A stretch of DNA of 41,649 nt from a virus, in the IMG/VR virus record IMGVR_UViG_3300037193_002936, positions 1-41,649 of that record. One strand, given 5' to 3'. Of this stretch, positions 7,329 to 16,281 are shown in pieces; within the stretch, counting starts at the first letter, position 1; every line of letters starts with the position of its first letter. The position numbers were made by a program, and so were the translations under genes. The notes under the pieces were generated by a model, which saw only the letters and a program-made list of their open reading frames with translations, had not been told where the DNA came from and did not search any database.

Positions 7329-10300
7329 TTAAGCAATTAGTCCGGTTAATTTCAGGTCACTTATTAAGGTCCCCAACACATCAGCCAGTTCATCAAGCGT
7401 TGTGCTGTCCGCATTATACGATCTATCGGTTGTAACATTGGTTAATGAGTATGGACTTCCATTATTCGGAGCGTATAGTTTAATTATATCTCCTGCTTCG
7501 TTACGTATATGAAGTACAGAGTTAATTACTATGTCAGCGGCATACACATACACTCCGTTTGCAGGATTAGCGGTTGGCGCTCCAGTGGCGTTACCGATGT
7601 GAATAATCCTTTGACCAGATTGAAAGTTTACGCTTGTCCTGTTAAATAATCCTATATTACCTAGAGAAGTACCAACTCCACCATCAAGGTATAAATTCCC
7701 ACCCACTGCACCTGATATATCTGCACCATAAATAGCACCATGAGAAGCATCGGCGAACTCAATATTATTTGAACCTATTTTAACAAAATTTACTGACGAA
7801 CTTGGTTGGATGTGCACTTTGCCACTAACGCCAAATGGTTTAATGATTATATTACTTGGAGAGGTCGATGAAGATGCTGAAATAGTCCTATCCCCCGCTA
7901 ATCCAGTATCTCCTAATACAATATCTCCATTGGTAGAACTGAACACCTTAGTTCCAATAATGTTGGTGCCATTAGATTTTGTTATTTCATTATTCGCAGC
8001 ACTATTAGTGATTCCTCCCTGTTGGTCTAGTTGATAACGTGTAGACCCAATGGTAAAATATAGATGAGAACTATGATACTCCATTGCTCCATCGGCTGGT
8101 GTAGTTAATGCCGTGCCGGACTGAATATACAGTGGGGCTGTACCAGCAGTTGCAGTCCCGGCCCTGAATGTTTGAGAGCCGGCAAATGTTTTTGATCCTA
8201 AAACATAGCCACGATCTGTGAGTGATCTGTCTGTTGTGACATATCCAGCATTTAAGTATTCTATCCCCTTTTTTGTAGTTCTGTTATCAACAAACGTGAA
8301 TGTTAGATTATTTGCATCGCCTTCTAAACTAAAATTTTGAGATCCGTTTTGAAAAATACACCTACCTACTCCATCAGAACTAAATATAATTGATGCCTCT
8401 ACCGTTCCACTGAATACCCCTTTCAATATTACAGATTCTGATCCACCGCTAGAATCTACTACGAATGAAGCATAATTGGTGGCACTTGCCACTGTTCCTC
8501 GTATTTCGAACATATTGCTAGAGAAATTATCCTCTACTTCAATCAATGTTGATCCTACGGTACCTGGAATTAAACCACCTAATTTCAATCCGCCGGAAGA
8601 TAGTGTCAAGCCACTGCTAACCGTTATTTCCTCAACAGCACCAGCACTAGCGGTTGTTCTTCCAAGCATGCGATCAGTATTCATCGTCATCGATGAAATA
8701 CCAATGGTGCCAAATCCAATAGATGTTCCTGACCTTCTAAGGACGGTATTGTCTGACGAAGCGGTTATATCTGCAATATTTCCTGTTGTATTTGGAGATC
8801 GGCCCAGTACAGACAATCCAACAGACTGCCGAATCTTATCATTTGATACGCCATTCGCTGCGATTCCTATCGTCACATTTGACCCAGCACCGCCATCCGT
8901 TAAGGACAGAACACCAGACTCCGGTGTTAATACACGCTCATTCGTTAACGTACTATTAACTGCTAATGTGACGTATTGTGCGTCTACTGGCGCCGTTGAT
9001 GCCCAAGATGGAATACCTGCGGCAACAGTAAGTACCTGTCCTGTGGAACCTATCGGTAACCTTGTAAAATATCCTGTTGTTGCTGCGCGGTAATGAATAT
9101 CGCCTGTTGCATCAGCACCTACGTTGACCTGTATTCCTGCGGAACTAACGTTTATTGCAAATGAAGTTGAAGGGACTGATATTTGAACTGATGAGTTTCC
9201 TCGTACATTATTTATGGACGACGCCGTTGACGTAATTACAGATGCATTGATGTCAAAATTTGCATCAGCAGATAGCAGCACATTGTTAGCGTCAAGGTTA
9301 AAGTCATAAGTACTAGCCCCTGTAATTGATGTGTTCCCTGTTAATGTTCCTCCTAACTTTAACGTAGTCTCTGTATTGCCTGCGTCATCCGCGGCGGTTA
9401 ACCCATTGCTGACATTAAGCGTTGTTCTCGCTGTTAAGGCCGACCCGTTTTGTTCTATGGTTGAGTATCCGCCAGCACCGCCTGTAGCATTTAGAACAGT
9501 TCCGGATATCGACAGATTCGTGCCAATTTCAAGCCACGTTGTCTGGCCTGCGCTATCATCCCAGAACAGTATACGATCGGCGCCAGGATCAGAAAGGCTG
9601 GCTCCTGTGCCTCCATCTGCCAATGAAACATCTGTGCCTCCTACACGATAAATTGCAGCGCCACCCACTGTAACACTAGTCGATAAGTCCATGGTTGGCG
9701 TATTGCCAGCCGTAAGGGTTGCAAATGTCGTATACGCTGCTCCATCAACATCGTAGGCTTGCAGCAAAACTGTATTTGTGTTCGATGTGCTGGTTCTTAA
9801 TGCTCCTCCGGTAGACAACGTTACACTGGATATTCCAGACGCATTATTTGAGTCATCGATGATGATGCCTGAATTTTGAATGGAATTACCTGCAGTACCA
9901 TTCCACCTAACGATGGCATTATCTGTTGAAGAAACTGGGCCTGAAACGTTACCTGGAGTAGGGGGTGTTTGCCAGGTCGGATGACCAGATACAATGGTCA
10001 ATACAGACCCATCAACACCCGCTGATACCTGTTGGGCTGTATTTCCTGCTCCTCCAATCCAAATAGAATGGAACGTCAGGTTATTGGTAAGACGGTTGTT
10101 AAGCTGATCCTGTATATCGGCATTTACATTGATCAGGTAGTTGATCTTTGTAGATGTCAAATTCGCCGTATCAATACCACTCAGTACATTAAGTTCTGTT
10201 GCTGTTGTGGATATGTCTGTGACGTCTGACAACACAAATGTATGCCACTCCGTATTGTAGTTCGTGTTGTCAATTTTTCGTAGGTATTGATTTGTTGTTC

Positions 10301-11510
10301 CTCCTGACGGAATACCATTGGCTGCGGCAGAACCCCAAGACACGGTAGTTCCATTTGAAGTTAGTACTTGTCCGTTTGTTCCTATTGCAAGATTAACCCA
10401 ATCAGTTCCATTGTAATAGATCAAATCACCTTGAGCAGGAGTGGAAATATCGACAACAAGTCGTTCATTGAGTTGAGCCTGTACGGATGAGGTTACATCC
10501 AAATACGTCAATGTCGTGGCTGATGTTGTGCTGTGTGTAGGTATACCGTTTCCATCCGACACCAAAACCATATTTGGTGTTATTGCGCTGGCATCCGTCA
10601 TTACTCCAGACGCATCGTTAATGACAATTCGGTTTATGTTGCCTGCGGCCAATTTAGATCTGCCTATTCCGGCTATAGTGCTTATATCCGAATTTATTAT
10701 GACTCCAGCGCTGATAATAAATTGACCAGTGTTGTCAAACACAACATCCCCAGAAGGAGCAACAGCCTCGGCAATGTTAGATGCATTGCCAACGAAGAAG
10801 AATCCATTTAAAAGCGATGTCGACATCTTCGCGTTTAACTGCGACTGGATGCTCTGTCCAGTATTGATGCCAACAAGGGTATTAGACTCTGCTGTAGACC
10901 ATAATGCTCCGTCAAGTTTATTTACTTCTGCTGCACTGGAGGTAACATCAGAAACTTGAGATAAAGTCAATGTGTCCCATATTACATCGTATGGTGTATT
11001 GGAGTTTTTTATCAAGAACTGACCTGATGAACCTCCAGCCGGGATGCCATTACCAATAACGCTTTGCCATTGAATAGACAAGGGAGTGGACACCAAAACA
11101 TCTCCATCGCTACCTTTAGCCAATGATGACCATGCTCCATTATGGAAATACAGAAGGTCTCCTTCTGATCCACCAACAGGAAGGGAAGACCCGCAGCAAC
11201 TTTCTGTGACAAAAGAATGTATCGGATTGGGGAGTGCAGGAAATGATGTTATTCCTGCTGCCTTTTTCAAGCAAAGTAACAACTTGTTTAAGGTGCTATC
11301 ACTTTGCCCGATGGTCCCCACAATAGCGTCACCATCTTCATTGATCAATATGTGTTCCATCAAAATATTATACAGGGATGTTACCTGGATAAGCTGTTTG
11401 ATGGTTTTGGGTTGCTTGGGGGTTCTTGCCTGATCAACGATATCAGAGCCTAAAGAAGCTATCTTTAAGTTTGCTTCAGAAAGAATACTGAATGCATCTT
11501 TTATCAGCAT
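7329..11510 (-). CDS. Giant repetitive fibre protein
   Basis: 1393 aa, rich in Gly, Ser, Thr, Asn and Val and poor in Cys, as expected of trimeric beta-helical phage fibres. A helical N-terminal region (residues 1-100) probably docks on the particle. The middle contains repeated modules: three copies of a block with DVT...ELN..L...., at about residues 180, 330 and 420, each followed by a Gln/Asn-rich QLN.RL turn and a GDLIYYNG/GSVLT strand. Near the C-terminus is the common fibre motif LTTPADGAMEYHSSHLYFT, and the last 30 residues (DRSYNADSTTLDELADVLGTL) match a C-terminal module I have seen in many phage fibres. It overlaps the upstream gene by 7 bp. Head fibre or tail fibre cannot be decided. 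Confidence 0.8.
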   Translation of the reverse strand: MLIKDAFSILSEANLKIASLGSDIVDQARTPKQPKTIKQLIQVTSLYNILMEHILINEDGDAIVGTIGQSDSTLNKLLLCLKKAAGITSFPALPNPIHSFVTESCCGSSLPVGGSEGDLLYFHNGAWSSLAKGSDGDVLVSTPLSIQWQSVIGNGIPAGGSSGQFLIKNSNTPYDVIWDTLTLSQVSDVTSSAAEVNKLDGALWSTAESNTLVGINTGQSIQSQLNAKMSTSLLNGFFFVGNASNIAEAVAPSGDVVFDNTGQFIISAGVIINSDISTIAGIGRSKLAAGNINRIVINDASGVMTDASAITPNMVLVSDGNGIPTHSTTSATTLTYLDVTSSVQAQLNERLVVDISTPAQGDLIYYNGTDWVNLAIGTNGQVLTSNGTTVSWGSAAANGIPSGGTTNQYLRKIDNTNYNTEWHTFVLSDVTDISTTATELNVLSGIDTANLTSTKINYLINVNADIQDQLNNRLTNNLTFHSIWIGGAGNTAQQVSAGVDGSVLTIVSGHPTWQTPPTPGNVSGPVSSTDNAIVRWNGTAGNSIQNSGIIIDDSNNASGISSVTLSTGGALRTSTSNTNTVLLQAYDVDGAAYTTFATLTAGNTPTMDLSTSVTVGGAAIYRVGGTDVSLADGGTGASLSDPGADRILFWDDSAGQTTWLEIGTNLSISGTVLNATGGAGGYSTIEQNGSALTARTTLNVSNGLTAADDAGNTETTLKLGGTLTGNTSITGASTYDFNLDANNVLLSADANFDINASVITSTASSINNVRGNSSVQISVPSTSFAINVSSAGIQVNVGADATGDIHYRAATTGYFTRLPIGSTGQVLTVAAGIPSWASTAPVDAQYVTLAVNSTLTNERVLTPESGVLSLTDGGAGSNVTIGIAANGVSNDKIRQSVGLSVLGRSPNTTGNIADITASSDNTVLRRSGTSIGFGTIGISSMTMNTDRMLGRTTASAGAVEEITVSSGLTLSSGGLKLGGLIPGTVGSTLIEVEDNFSSNMFEIRGTVASATNYASFVVDSSGGSESVILKGVFSGTVEASIIFSSDGVGRCIFQNGSQNFSLEGDANNLTFTFVDNRTTKKGIEYLNAGYVTTDRSLTDRGYVLGSKTFAGSQTFRAGTATAGTAPLYIQSGTALTTPADGAMEYHSSHLYFTIGSTRYQLDQQGGITNSAANNEITKSNGTNIIGTKVFSSTNGDIVLGDTGLAGDRTISASSSTSPSNIIIKPFGVSGKVHIQPSSSVNFVKIGSNNIEFADASHGAIYGADISGAVGGNLYLDGGVGTSLGNIGLFNRTSVNFQSGQRIIHIGNATGAPTANPANGVYVYAADIVINSVLHIRNEAGDIIKLYAPNNGSPYSLTNVTTDRSYNADSTTLDELADVLGTLISDLKLTGLIA

Positions 11511-12181
11511 TGCGTACAGTCTGTTTCAAGTTGTCGAATAATCTTTTCAAATAACTCCGGATTACCATTAGCAAAATTTATATCCGCAGATTGTTTCATG
11601 TACAGTAGTTGCTGATTCCGGTTCCGGTTTTTTTCATCACATTCACATCCAGCATCAGAAAACTTATCGCGTATGCAGTTATTGGTTAAATACTCTGCAT
11701 TGAAATTCTTATAGTACACATCGATATTCGTGTTGTCCAAATTGCTTGGTAAATCTGTTATTGACAATTCTACCCAAAAATTTGTATTGGTTGGTAGATT
11801 ACCTGTGGTTGGAGCAATGCACTTGTATACTTTATTGGTGGGTTGATAATACACAATGCTGGCGTATTGAGTCACAGCACTACCGCTGGATTGTTGCTCT
11901 ACGTAAGCGGTGGCATTGTTGTATGGTTGAATTCTTGGAATAATTAATTCGTACCACCCATCAATTTCAGTCTCTACAGTGTATTGAAGAGCCGTTAAAA
12001 CGCTCCCCTGATCTGGATTGTTAAAGGTTCGATTGCCAGCCGAATTTGTTTTTGACCATAACGCATATTCAGCGGCATCGTCCCGATCTTGGTTTGGAGT
12101 TCCATAGACCGTTGTATTGACAGCAATCGCGGTCTCACCGCCATCCTGCTGAGTTATAGTGAATGATCTGGTTAAGGCCAT
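11504..12181 (-). CDS. Fibre-associated virion protein with CBM5/12-like patch
   Basis: 225 aa. An N-terminal beta domain (residues 1-100, with GWYELIIPRIQPYN) is followed by a short module at about 105-142 (YASIVYYQPTNKVYKC ... TNFWVEL) that resembles chitin/cellulose-binding CBM5/12 repeats with their aromatic residues. The C-terminal 60 residues are helical and Cys-rich (CIRDKFSDAGCECDE; C-terminal CTQC). The stop overlaps the start of the giant fibre gene by 7 bp, so this is probably a fibre attachment or adaptor protein made with it. A terminator lies just upstream, so these genes likely use their own promoter or read-through. Confidence 0.6.
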   Translation of the reverse strand: MALTRSFTITQQDGGETAIAVNTTVYGTPNQDRDDAAEYALWSKTNSAGNRTFNNPDQGSVLTALQYTVETEIDGWYELIIPRIQPYNNATAYVEQQSSGSAVTQYASIVYYQPTNKVYKCIAPTTGNLPTNTNFWVELSITDLPSNLDNTNIDVYYKNFNAEYLTNNCIRDKFSDAGCECDEKNRNRNQQLLYMKQSADINFANGNPELFEKIIRQLETDCTQC

Positions 12182-12183
12182 CA

Positions 12184-12211
12184 GAAAAAAGGGCTTGTTA
12201 ATACAAGCCCT
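12184..12211 (-). terminator. Rho-independent terminator after the 347-aa gene
   Basis: On the minus strand, an 8-bp perfect stem AGGGCTTG/CAAGCCCT with a 6-base loop is followed by six T. It lies 26 bp past the stop of the 347-aa gene and 2 bp before the start of the next gene. Confidence 0.8.
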
Positions 12212-12237
12212 AATTTACAACATAAAACCCACAGTTT

Positions 12238-13281
12238 TTAGTCCCAGTAATTCAACTGGCTTTGAAGGACCTCGTAATGCTTTCTGTAATCTTCCTTCTT
12301 AAAAAGCTTTATCAGTGCTTCTGTGGGTTCCTCCCCGGGCAAATGGGATCCGATCCTTTCCCCATCGGTGCTAAAAAACCACGCTCTTTTGTCGACTTCA
12401 TAATCGATAAGACCGATCTGGATGGCATCGATTACCGCGATCTTAATAGCAGATTCGTTGCTCTTGTTGAGCTTGAAGAAATCACGCGGATGTTTGCGGG
12501 CAAATTTTCTCAAGTCGTATTTCACGCTATCCTGACCATCCAAATTTCTTCCGGCTGTTGGAATGCCAGCCGCATGGGCATACTCAATAATTTCGTCTGG
12601 CTTACGTAATGCCACCACAACAGATTCGGCCTCAAAAGCCAAGTCCATTCCAGCCTGCGTCTCAGCCCATGCCCTACGATCAATATCTACTCTTCTGAAC
12701 GCGGCGGCTTGACCACTGGATGATCTCCACTTATTTGAGGCGTTTAATGGATGTAATTCCAAGAGAACGTATTGGAGGTAATTCTTTTCAATCGCCACAT
12801 CCTTCCATCCGTTTTCCAACGTAATATCCTCAACATATTCCTCTACAACCTGCTTCCCGTCTCTCAACACAAGTTCTGTTCGTGTAACGTTTTTCAGTAG
12901 TTTATGCCTCTTTAACACATCCTGATCAAATGGATCATAGATGGTGAATGTGCCTGGAATAATGCATGGTGGAGCGATGATATACTCACCAGTTAATGGA
13001 TCAACTTGATTGGTTCCAATAACCTCGTATCTGGCCACCTTGCGCTTGGTTATTGGCGGAAGCATTTGAGAACTTAATCCCTGTAGTTGGATCGGGATAT
13101 TTTTCAGTCTTTTCCCATCCTCACGATATCGGCGCACTTCCGATGCTGATGCGGTTTCTTGTGTTGCAGCATCAGGTGTTTCTTCTATTTTGGATTTTGG
13201 GACAAAAGATTTCGTTTTGTCATCATCCAAGTCATCAAGTGACAGCAATGGACTCTGATCCTTTTTACTATTGTTTGACAT
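12238..13281 (-). CDS. Conserved head-region protein of unknown function
   Basis: 347 aa. The N-terminal about 45 residues are acidic and disordered (LLSLDDLDDDKTK; EETPDAATQETASASE). The middle is a beta-rich domain (ITKRKVARYEVIGT, GTFTIYDPFDQD), and the C-terminal third is helical and ends in NYWD. No enzyme motif. It lies between the major capsid protein and the fibre genes with a terminator on each side, so it is expressed as its own unit. That place fits a decoration, head-closure or internal head protein; the sequence does not tell which. Confidence 0.55.
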   Translation of the reverse strand: MSNNSKKDQSPLLSLDDLDDDKTKSFVPKSKIEETPDAATQETASASEVRRYREDGKRLKNIPIQLQGLSSQMLPPITKRKVARYEVIGTNQVDPLTGEYIIAPPCIIPGTFTIYDPFDQDVLKRHKLLKNVTRTELVLRDGKQVVEEYVEDITLENGWKDVAIEKNYLQYVLLELHPLNASNKWRSSSGQAAAFRRVDIDRRAWAETQAGMDLAFEAESVVVALRKPDEIIEYAHAAGIPTAGRNLDGQDSVKYDLRKFARKHPRDFFKLNKSNESAIKIAVIDAIQIGLIDYEVDKRAWFFSTDGERIGSHLPGEEPTEALIKLFKKEDYRKHYEVLQSQLNYWD

Positions 13282-13332
13282 ATTTTAAGGTTTAAAATTT
13301 TATTGACATTTGTAAATTTTATGGCCAAAAAT

Positions 13333-13361
13333 AAAAGGCCGGGACGGGTCCCGAACCTTTT
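13333..13361 (-). terminator. Rho-independent terminator after the capsid gene
   Basis: Minus strand: a long hairpin with outer pairs AAAAGG/CCTTTT and inner pairs CGGGA/TCCCG around loop CCCG, with one bulge, followed by ATTTTT. It lies 19 bp after the capsid stop codon. The terminator tail overlaps a TATTTTTG octamer (13326-13333), which could serve as -7 box for the next gene. Confidence 0.8.
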
Positions 13362-13379
13362 ATGTTTTTCAAACAACGC

Positions 13380-14831
13380 TTAGGCGCTTTGTAGACGTTG
13401 TCCAAGAATAAACTTGGAGGCTGCCACAACCCGGGTTCCTTTTCTTGTGCGAAGGTGGATTCGCTTAACCGCTTGGTCGTCAGTCGGCACATCTGCGTCT
13501 GCTCCTGTTTGCCAGATTTTGTAGTGACCACGGGATCCACCACCCATCTGACGTTTCCACATAATTGTGAACGCATTACGCATAATGCCGGTTTTCGCAT
13601 CCTTGGTCTTATCCATAGGAGCGATGATGAAATACCATGGATAGTTAAACCCAGGCAAAGCAGTCACATCCGGATGGTTCAGAATCATCAATTCCTTCAT
13701 GTTGAACACAAAACCACCAATTTTGATGGTGTCAATGTTCAAGTCTACCGCATGACGATTGTAAACTACGGAACCATTCACACCAAACTGGGTGATGATA
13801 TCTTTCGCTTTCAGCAAAAATTCATATCCGCATTGCATCAAGCACTCACGGCCCTGATGCAGTTTTCTGCGCAGACGTATGATCTGTTCGAACAGGCCCA
13901 ACGTTGGGTTGTTGTCGTAATACAGCTTAGGGGCATTGAGCTCTAGGTTAGGCATATACCCCTGGGTAGTTGAGATGGTTACGGCATTGTTGTTCTTGTC
14001 AAATCCAGGGATTGCTGATCCGCGGGGTGTCAGGAACAATGCCGAGGACTCCATAAACGCGAATCGAACTTCGGTGTCAGAAAATCCTTTCGGATATACG
14101 AAATTCAGCACCTTACCATGCCATTCCAGCGGATAAGTCTCGTTCCTGGCCTGCCAGTCGGTGATGTCGTAGTAATCTGACATCGTCATCAGGTAATTGG
14201 TGAACGTCTTGGACGTCGGCACCACGCCTGTTTGCATGCCATAAGTAGCTTCTTCAAATGCAGAGCCAATGACCGCGAACTGATCACCACCATACACACC
14301 AGCAGCGTTGGTGATTGTATTGGCCAGAGAAGGGAAGGATGAGTCTACCTTGACGATATACAGGCGATGTGCGCCATCATATCCTGCTGTCCTCTTGCCG
14401 TTAATCCTCCAAACACCTTTGTTTTTGAATTGGATCAACTGACCTACGCGCGGATAGGAGTACTTCAGCGCGTTTGCTCCCGTTTGTGGACTGTGAGATT
14501 GTGCTGCCAGTTGAACATAATCCAGACCGTCATACAAGGCGGGATCACCATTGCCTACAGATGCCGTTCCATAAACGTTCGCCTGAGTTGCATTCGTGTT
14601 GACGTAAGGCGCGTCAAAACGCTTGTTTGCCTCATGGTGGATGATTTCTTCACCCATTACTTCTTCCATGAGTCCCATTTTAAACATCTCTCCGATATCT
14701 GTTTCCAGCGGATTAACGTCAAACAGGGTTGCTCCAACCTGGGGCTTCAGCAGGAAGCTCATATTGGAAATGAGGGGATACTCTTCGCGTGCTGCGACAG
14801 AGAAATCGTTAAATGTATTTACTTCAGCCAT
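13380..14831 (-). CDS. Major capsid protein
   Basis: 483 aa. Opens with an N-arm-like helix, then a region rich in Gly/Asn/Ala and long beta strands typical of HK97-fold shells (YPLEWHGKVLNFVYPKGF; IIAPMDKTKD). No signal peptide, membrane segment or enzyme motif. Its placement directly after the acidic scaffold candidate and portal, with its own strong terminator, is the classic capsid position. I base the call on order, size and composition, since the fold cannot be proved here. A structure prediction showing an HK97 P-domain and A-domain would settle it. A 59-bp gap to the upstream gene leaves room for a separate ribosome loading site. Confidence 0.78.
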   Translation of the reverse strand: MAEVNTFNDFSVAAREEYPLISNMSFLLKPQVGATLFDVNPLETDIGEMFKMGLMEEVMGEEIIHHEANKRFDAPYVNTNATQANVYGTASVGNGDPALYDGLDYVQLAAQSHSPQTGANALKYSYPRVGQLIQFKNKGVWRINGKRTAGYDGAHRLYIVKVDSSFPSLANTITNAAGVYGGDQFAVIGSAFEEATYGMQTGVVPTSKTFTNYLMTMSDYYDITDWQARNETYPLEWHGKVLNFVYPKGFSDTEVRFAFMESSALFLTPRGSAIPGFDKNNNAVTISTTQGYMPNLELNAPKLYYDNNPTLGLFEQIIRLRRKLHQGRECLMQCGYEFLLKAKDIITQFGVNGSVVYNRHAVDLNIDTIKIGGFVFNMKELMILNHPDVTALPGFNYPWYFIIAPMDKTKDAKTGIMRNAFTIMWKRQMGGGSRGHYKIWQTGADADVPTDDQAVKRIHLRTRKGTRVVAASKFILGQRLQSA

Positions 14832-14890
14832 TGTTTTCGTAAGTTTCGGATGTCTCCATCAACTTCCGAGGTGCACACGTTGGCCAGCGA

Positions 14891-16153
14891 TTACGCTGAT
14901 TGTTTCAAAGCCTTTTGTTTCGCTAAACGCTCAAATTGATCCATCGGGTCCATGGACTTAGCGTCTCCACTGGACTTGGCTTTACGCTTCGGTTTTTTGG
15001 TGGCAATTTCATCTGCCTTGATCATGTGAGCGTGTTTCTTTGCGAATTTTAACGCTTCTTCGGTGATCCTAGTCCCTGCTACCAGGTTTGCGGCTTGAAT
15101 AAATCTTTCCTCTGCATTAAACCCTCCGATTACCTTCCCATTTTTGTCATAGGACGCTGGGTTTTTGAGAAAGTTGTCAACGACAGATTTGATCTTTTTC
15201 AGTTCTTCATCATTGAATTTGAAATGAAAAGGATGCTTGTCGTTCTCATCTATCTCAAAAGTAAGAGTGTGAATATCCTGGAAATGTTCAGCGAATTCGT
15301 CCATGTTCTTTGCGATGTTGGACTGCAACTCTTCGTTCACTTCCGGAGTTTTTTCCTCTTTATTTTCGCTTTTTAGCTTAAACTCTTGTTGTTTTTCCTT
15401 GATGAATTTCTTCGCTCGGGCAAGTTCAATATCCAGATCGCTCTCGATATCTTCTTTCTTCTCTTGAAGTTGCTCACGCGTCCCCTCAAAATTATCCTCA
15501 TCAATTACATACTTACGATCGTAGTCGCGCTGAAATTTTTTACGAGCTCGGTCAATGGACAGTTCTGGGTGTCTCATGATGAACTCTTGCTCAAGGACAA
15601 GGCGAGTGTCTGTTTTATCCACTTCCATGCCTACCAGTGTGGCAAGCATATGAAGTCCATCAGGAATTTTTTCAGGATCATAATCCTTTAGGATGTCATA
15701 GACTTTTTTCTGTGATTCACTTTTGAAAACCGGTTCCTTTGGGGCTTTTTTTGCCTCCTCAAGTTCTTTTTTTAGGTTCTCATTTTCATCCAAAAGTTCA
15801 GTGGCACGATCAAGCACTTCTTTGAATTGCTCTTCATTTTCAATGCCATATTCCTCGCCGAACTTATTTTTTATGAATTCATCCGGATCCGTTGAGTCAT
15901 CTTCCTCCTCATCTTCTGCTTCCGCTTCTTCTCCGTCAGACTCAGCCTCTTCTTCGGTTTCTTCTTCCGTTTCCTCGGGATCGGATTCTTCTTCACTCTC
16001 TTCCTCTGCTTCTGCGGGAGATTCTTCTTCCTCCTCTTCCTCCTCGTCATTTTCGTCTTCTGACGGGTCTGGTTTGGCTGGAGTTTCTGGTTGCTGTTGG
16101 GGTCTTTCGACTTCCTCTAAAGTGTCAAGTGAGATAATTTTGTCAGTAGCCAT
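14891..16153 (-). CDS. Capsid scaffold / assembly protein candidate
   Basis: 420 aa, extremely acidic at the N-terminus: residues about 25-95 are almost only Glu, Asp, Ser and Ala. The middle is a highly charged helical region (ELLDENENLKKELEEAKK; ELARAKKFIKEKQQEFKL) with coiled-coil character and the end is basic (KKPKRKAKSS). A long helical charged protein just before the capsid gene is the hallmark of a scaffolding protein. No Ser-protease motif was found, so a protease-scaffold fusion is not supported. Confidence 0.7.
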   Translation of the reverse strand: MATDKIISLDTLEEVERPQQQPETPAKPDPSEDENDEEEEEEEESPAEAEEESEEESDPEETEEETEEEAESDGEEAEAEDEEEDDSTDPDEFIKNKFGEEYGIENEEQFKEVLDRATELLDENENLKKELEEAKKAPKEPVFKSESQKKVYDILKDYDPEKIPDGLHMLATLVGMEVDKTDTRLVLEQEFIMRHPELSIDRARKKFQRDYDRKYVIDEDNFEGTREQLQEKKEDIESDLDIELARAKKFIKEKQQEFKLKSENKEEKTPEVNEELQSNIAKNMDEFAEHFQDIHTLTFEIDENDKHPFHFKFNDEELKKIKSVVDNFLKNPASYDKNGKVIGGFNAEERFIQAANLVAGTRITEEALKFAKKHAHMIKADEIATKKPKRKAKSSGDAKSMDPMDQFERLAKQKALKQSA

Positions 16154-16197
16154 CTTGAAATATTTTTATCAAAAATCGTGAATTGCCGCTATAAAAA

Positions 16198-16225
16198 CAA
16201 AAGCCCCAAGGCGGAGGGGCTTTTG
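16198..16225 (-). terminator. Rho-independent terminator after the portal gene
   Basis: Minus strand: a 10-bp perfect stem CAAAAGCCCC/GGGGCTTTTG with an 8-base loop is followed by TTTTT. It lies about 60 bp after the portal stop and 45 bp before the scaffold start. Confidence 0.85.
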
Positions 16226-16261
16226 TGAAGTCAACAACAAGTACAACCATAATACTTAAGA

Positions 16262-16269
16262 CAAATATA
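16262..16269 (-). promoter_or_regulatory. Possible -7 box (TATATTTG) between portal and scaffold
   Basis: TATATTTG on the minus strand matches the Bacteroidota consensus TAnnTTTG, in the 128-bp gap between portal and scaffold. No good -33 TTTG is visible at the usual distance, and the strong terminator lies downstream, so a transcript would need to pass it. The motif occurs by chance often enough that this is weak evidence. Confidence 0.25.
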
Positions 16270-16281
16270 ATGGAAAATGTT

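Noticed and set aside
8476-9093. A 205-codon plus-strand frame in the fibre gene
   Set aside because: Antisense to a well-supported fibre protein; it is a by-product of the repetitive, Val/Thr-rich coding, with no motif or promoter.
15723-16181. A 152-codon plus-strand Ser-rich frame
   Set aside because: It is the antisense of the Glu/Ser-rich scaffold N-terminus (GAA/GAG against TTC/CTC). Poly-Ser composition is the expected shadow.
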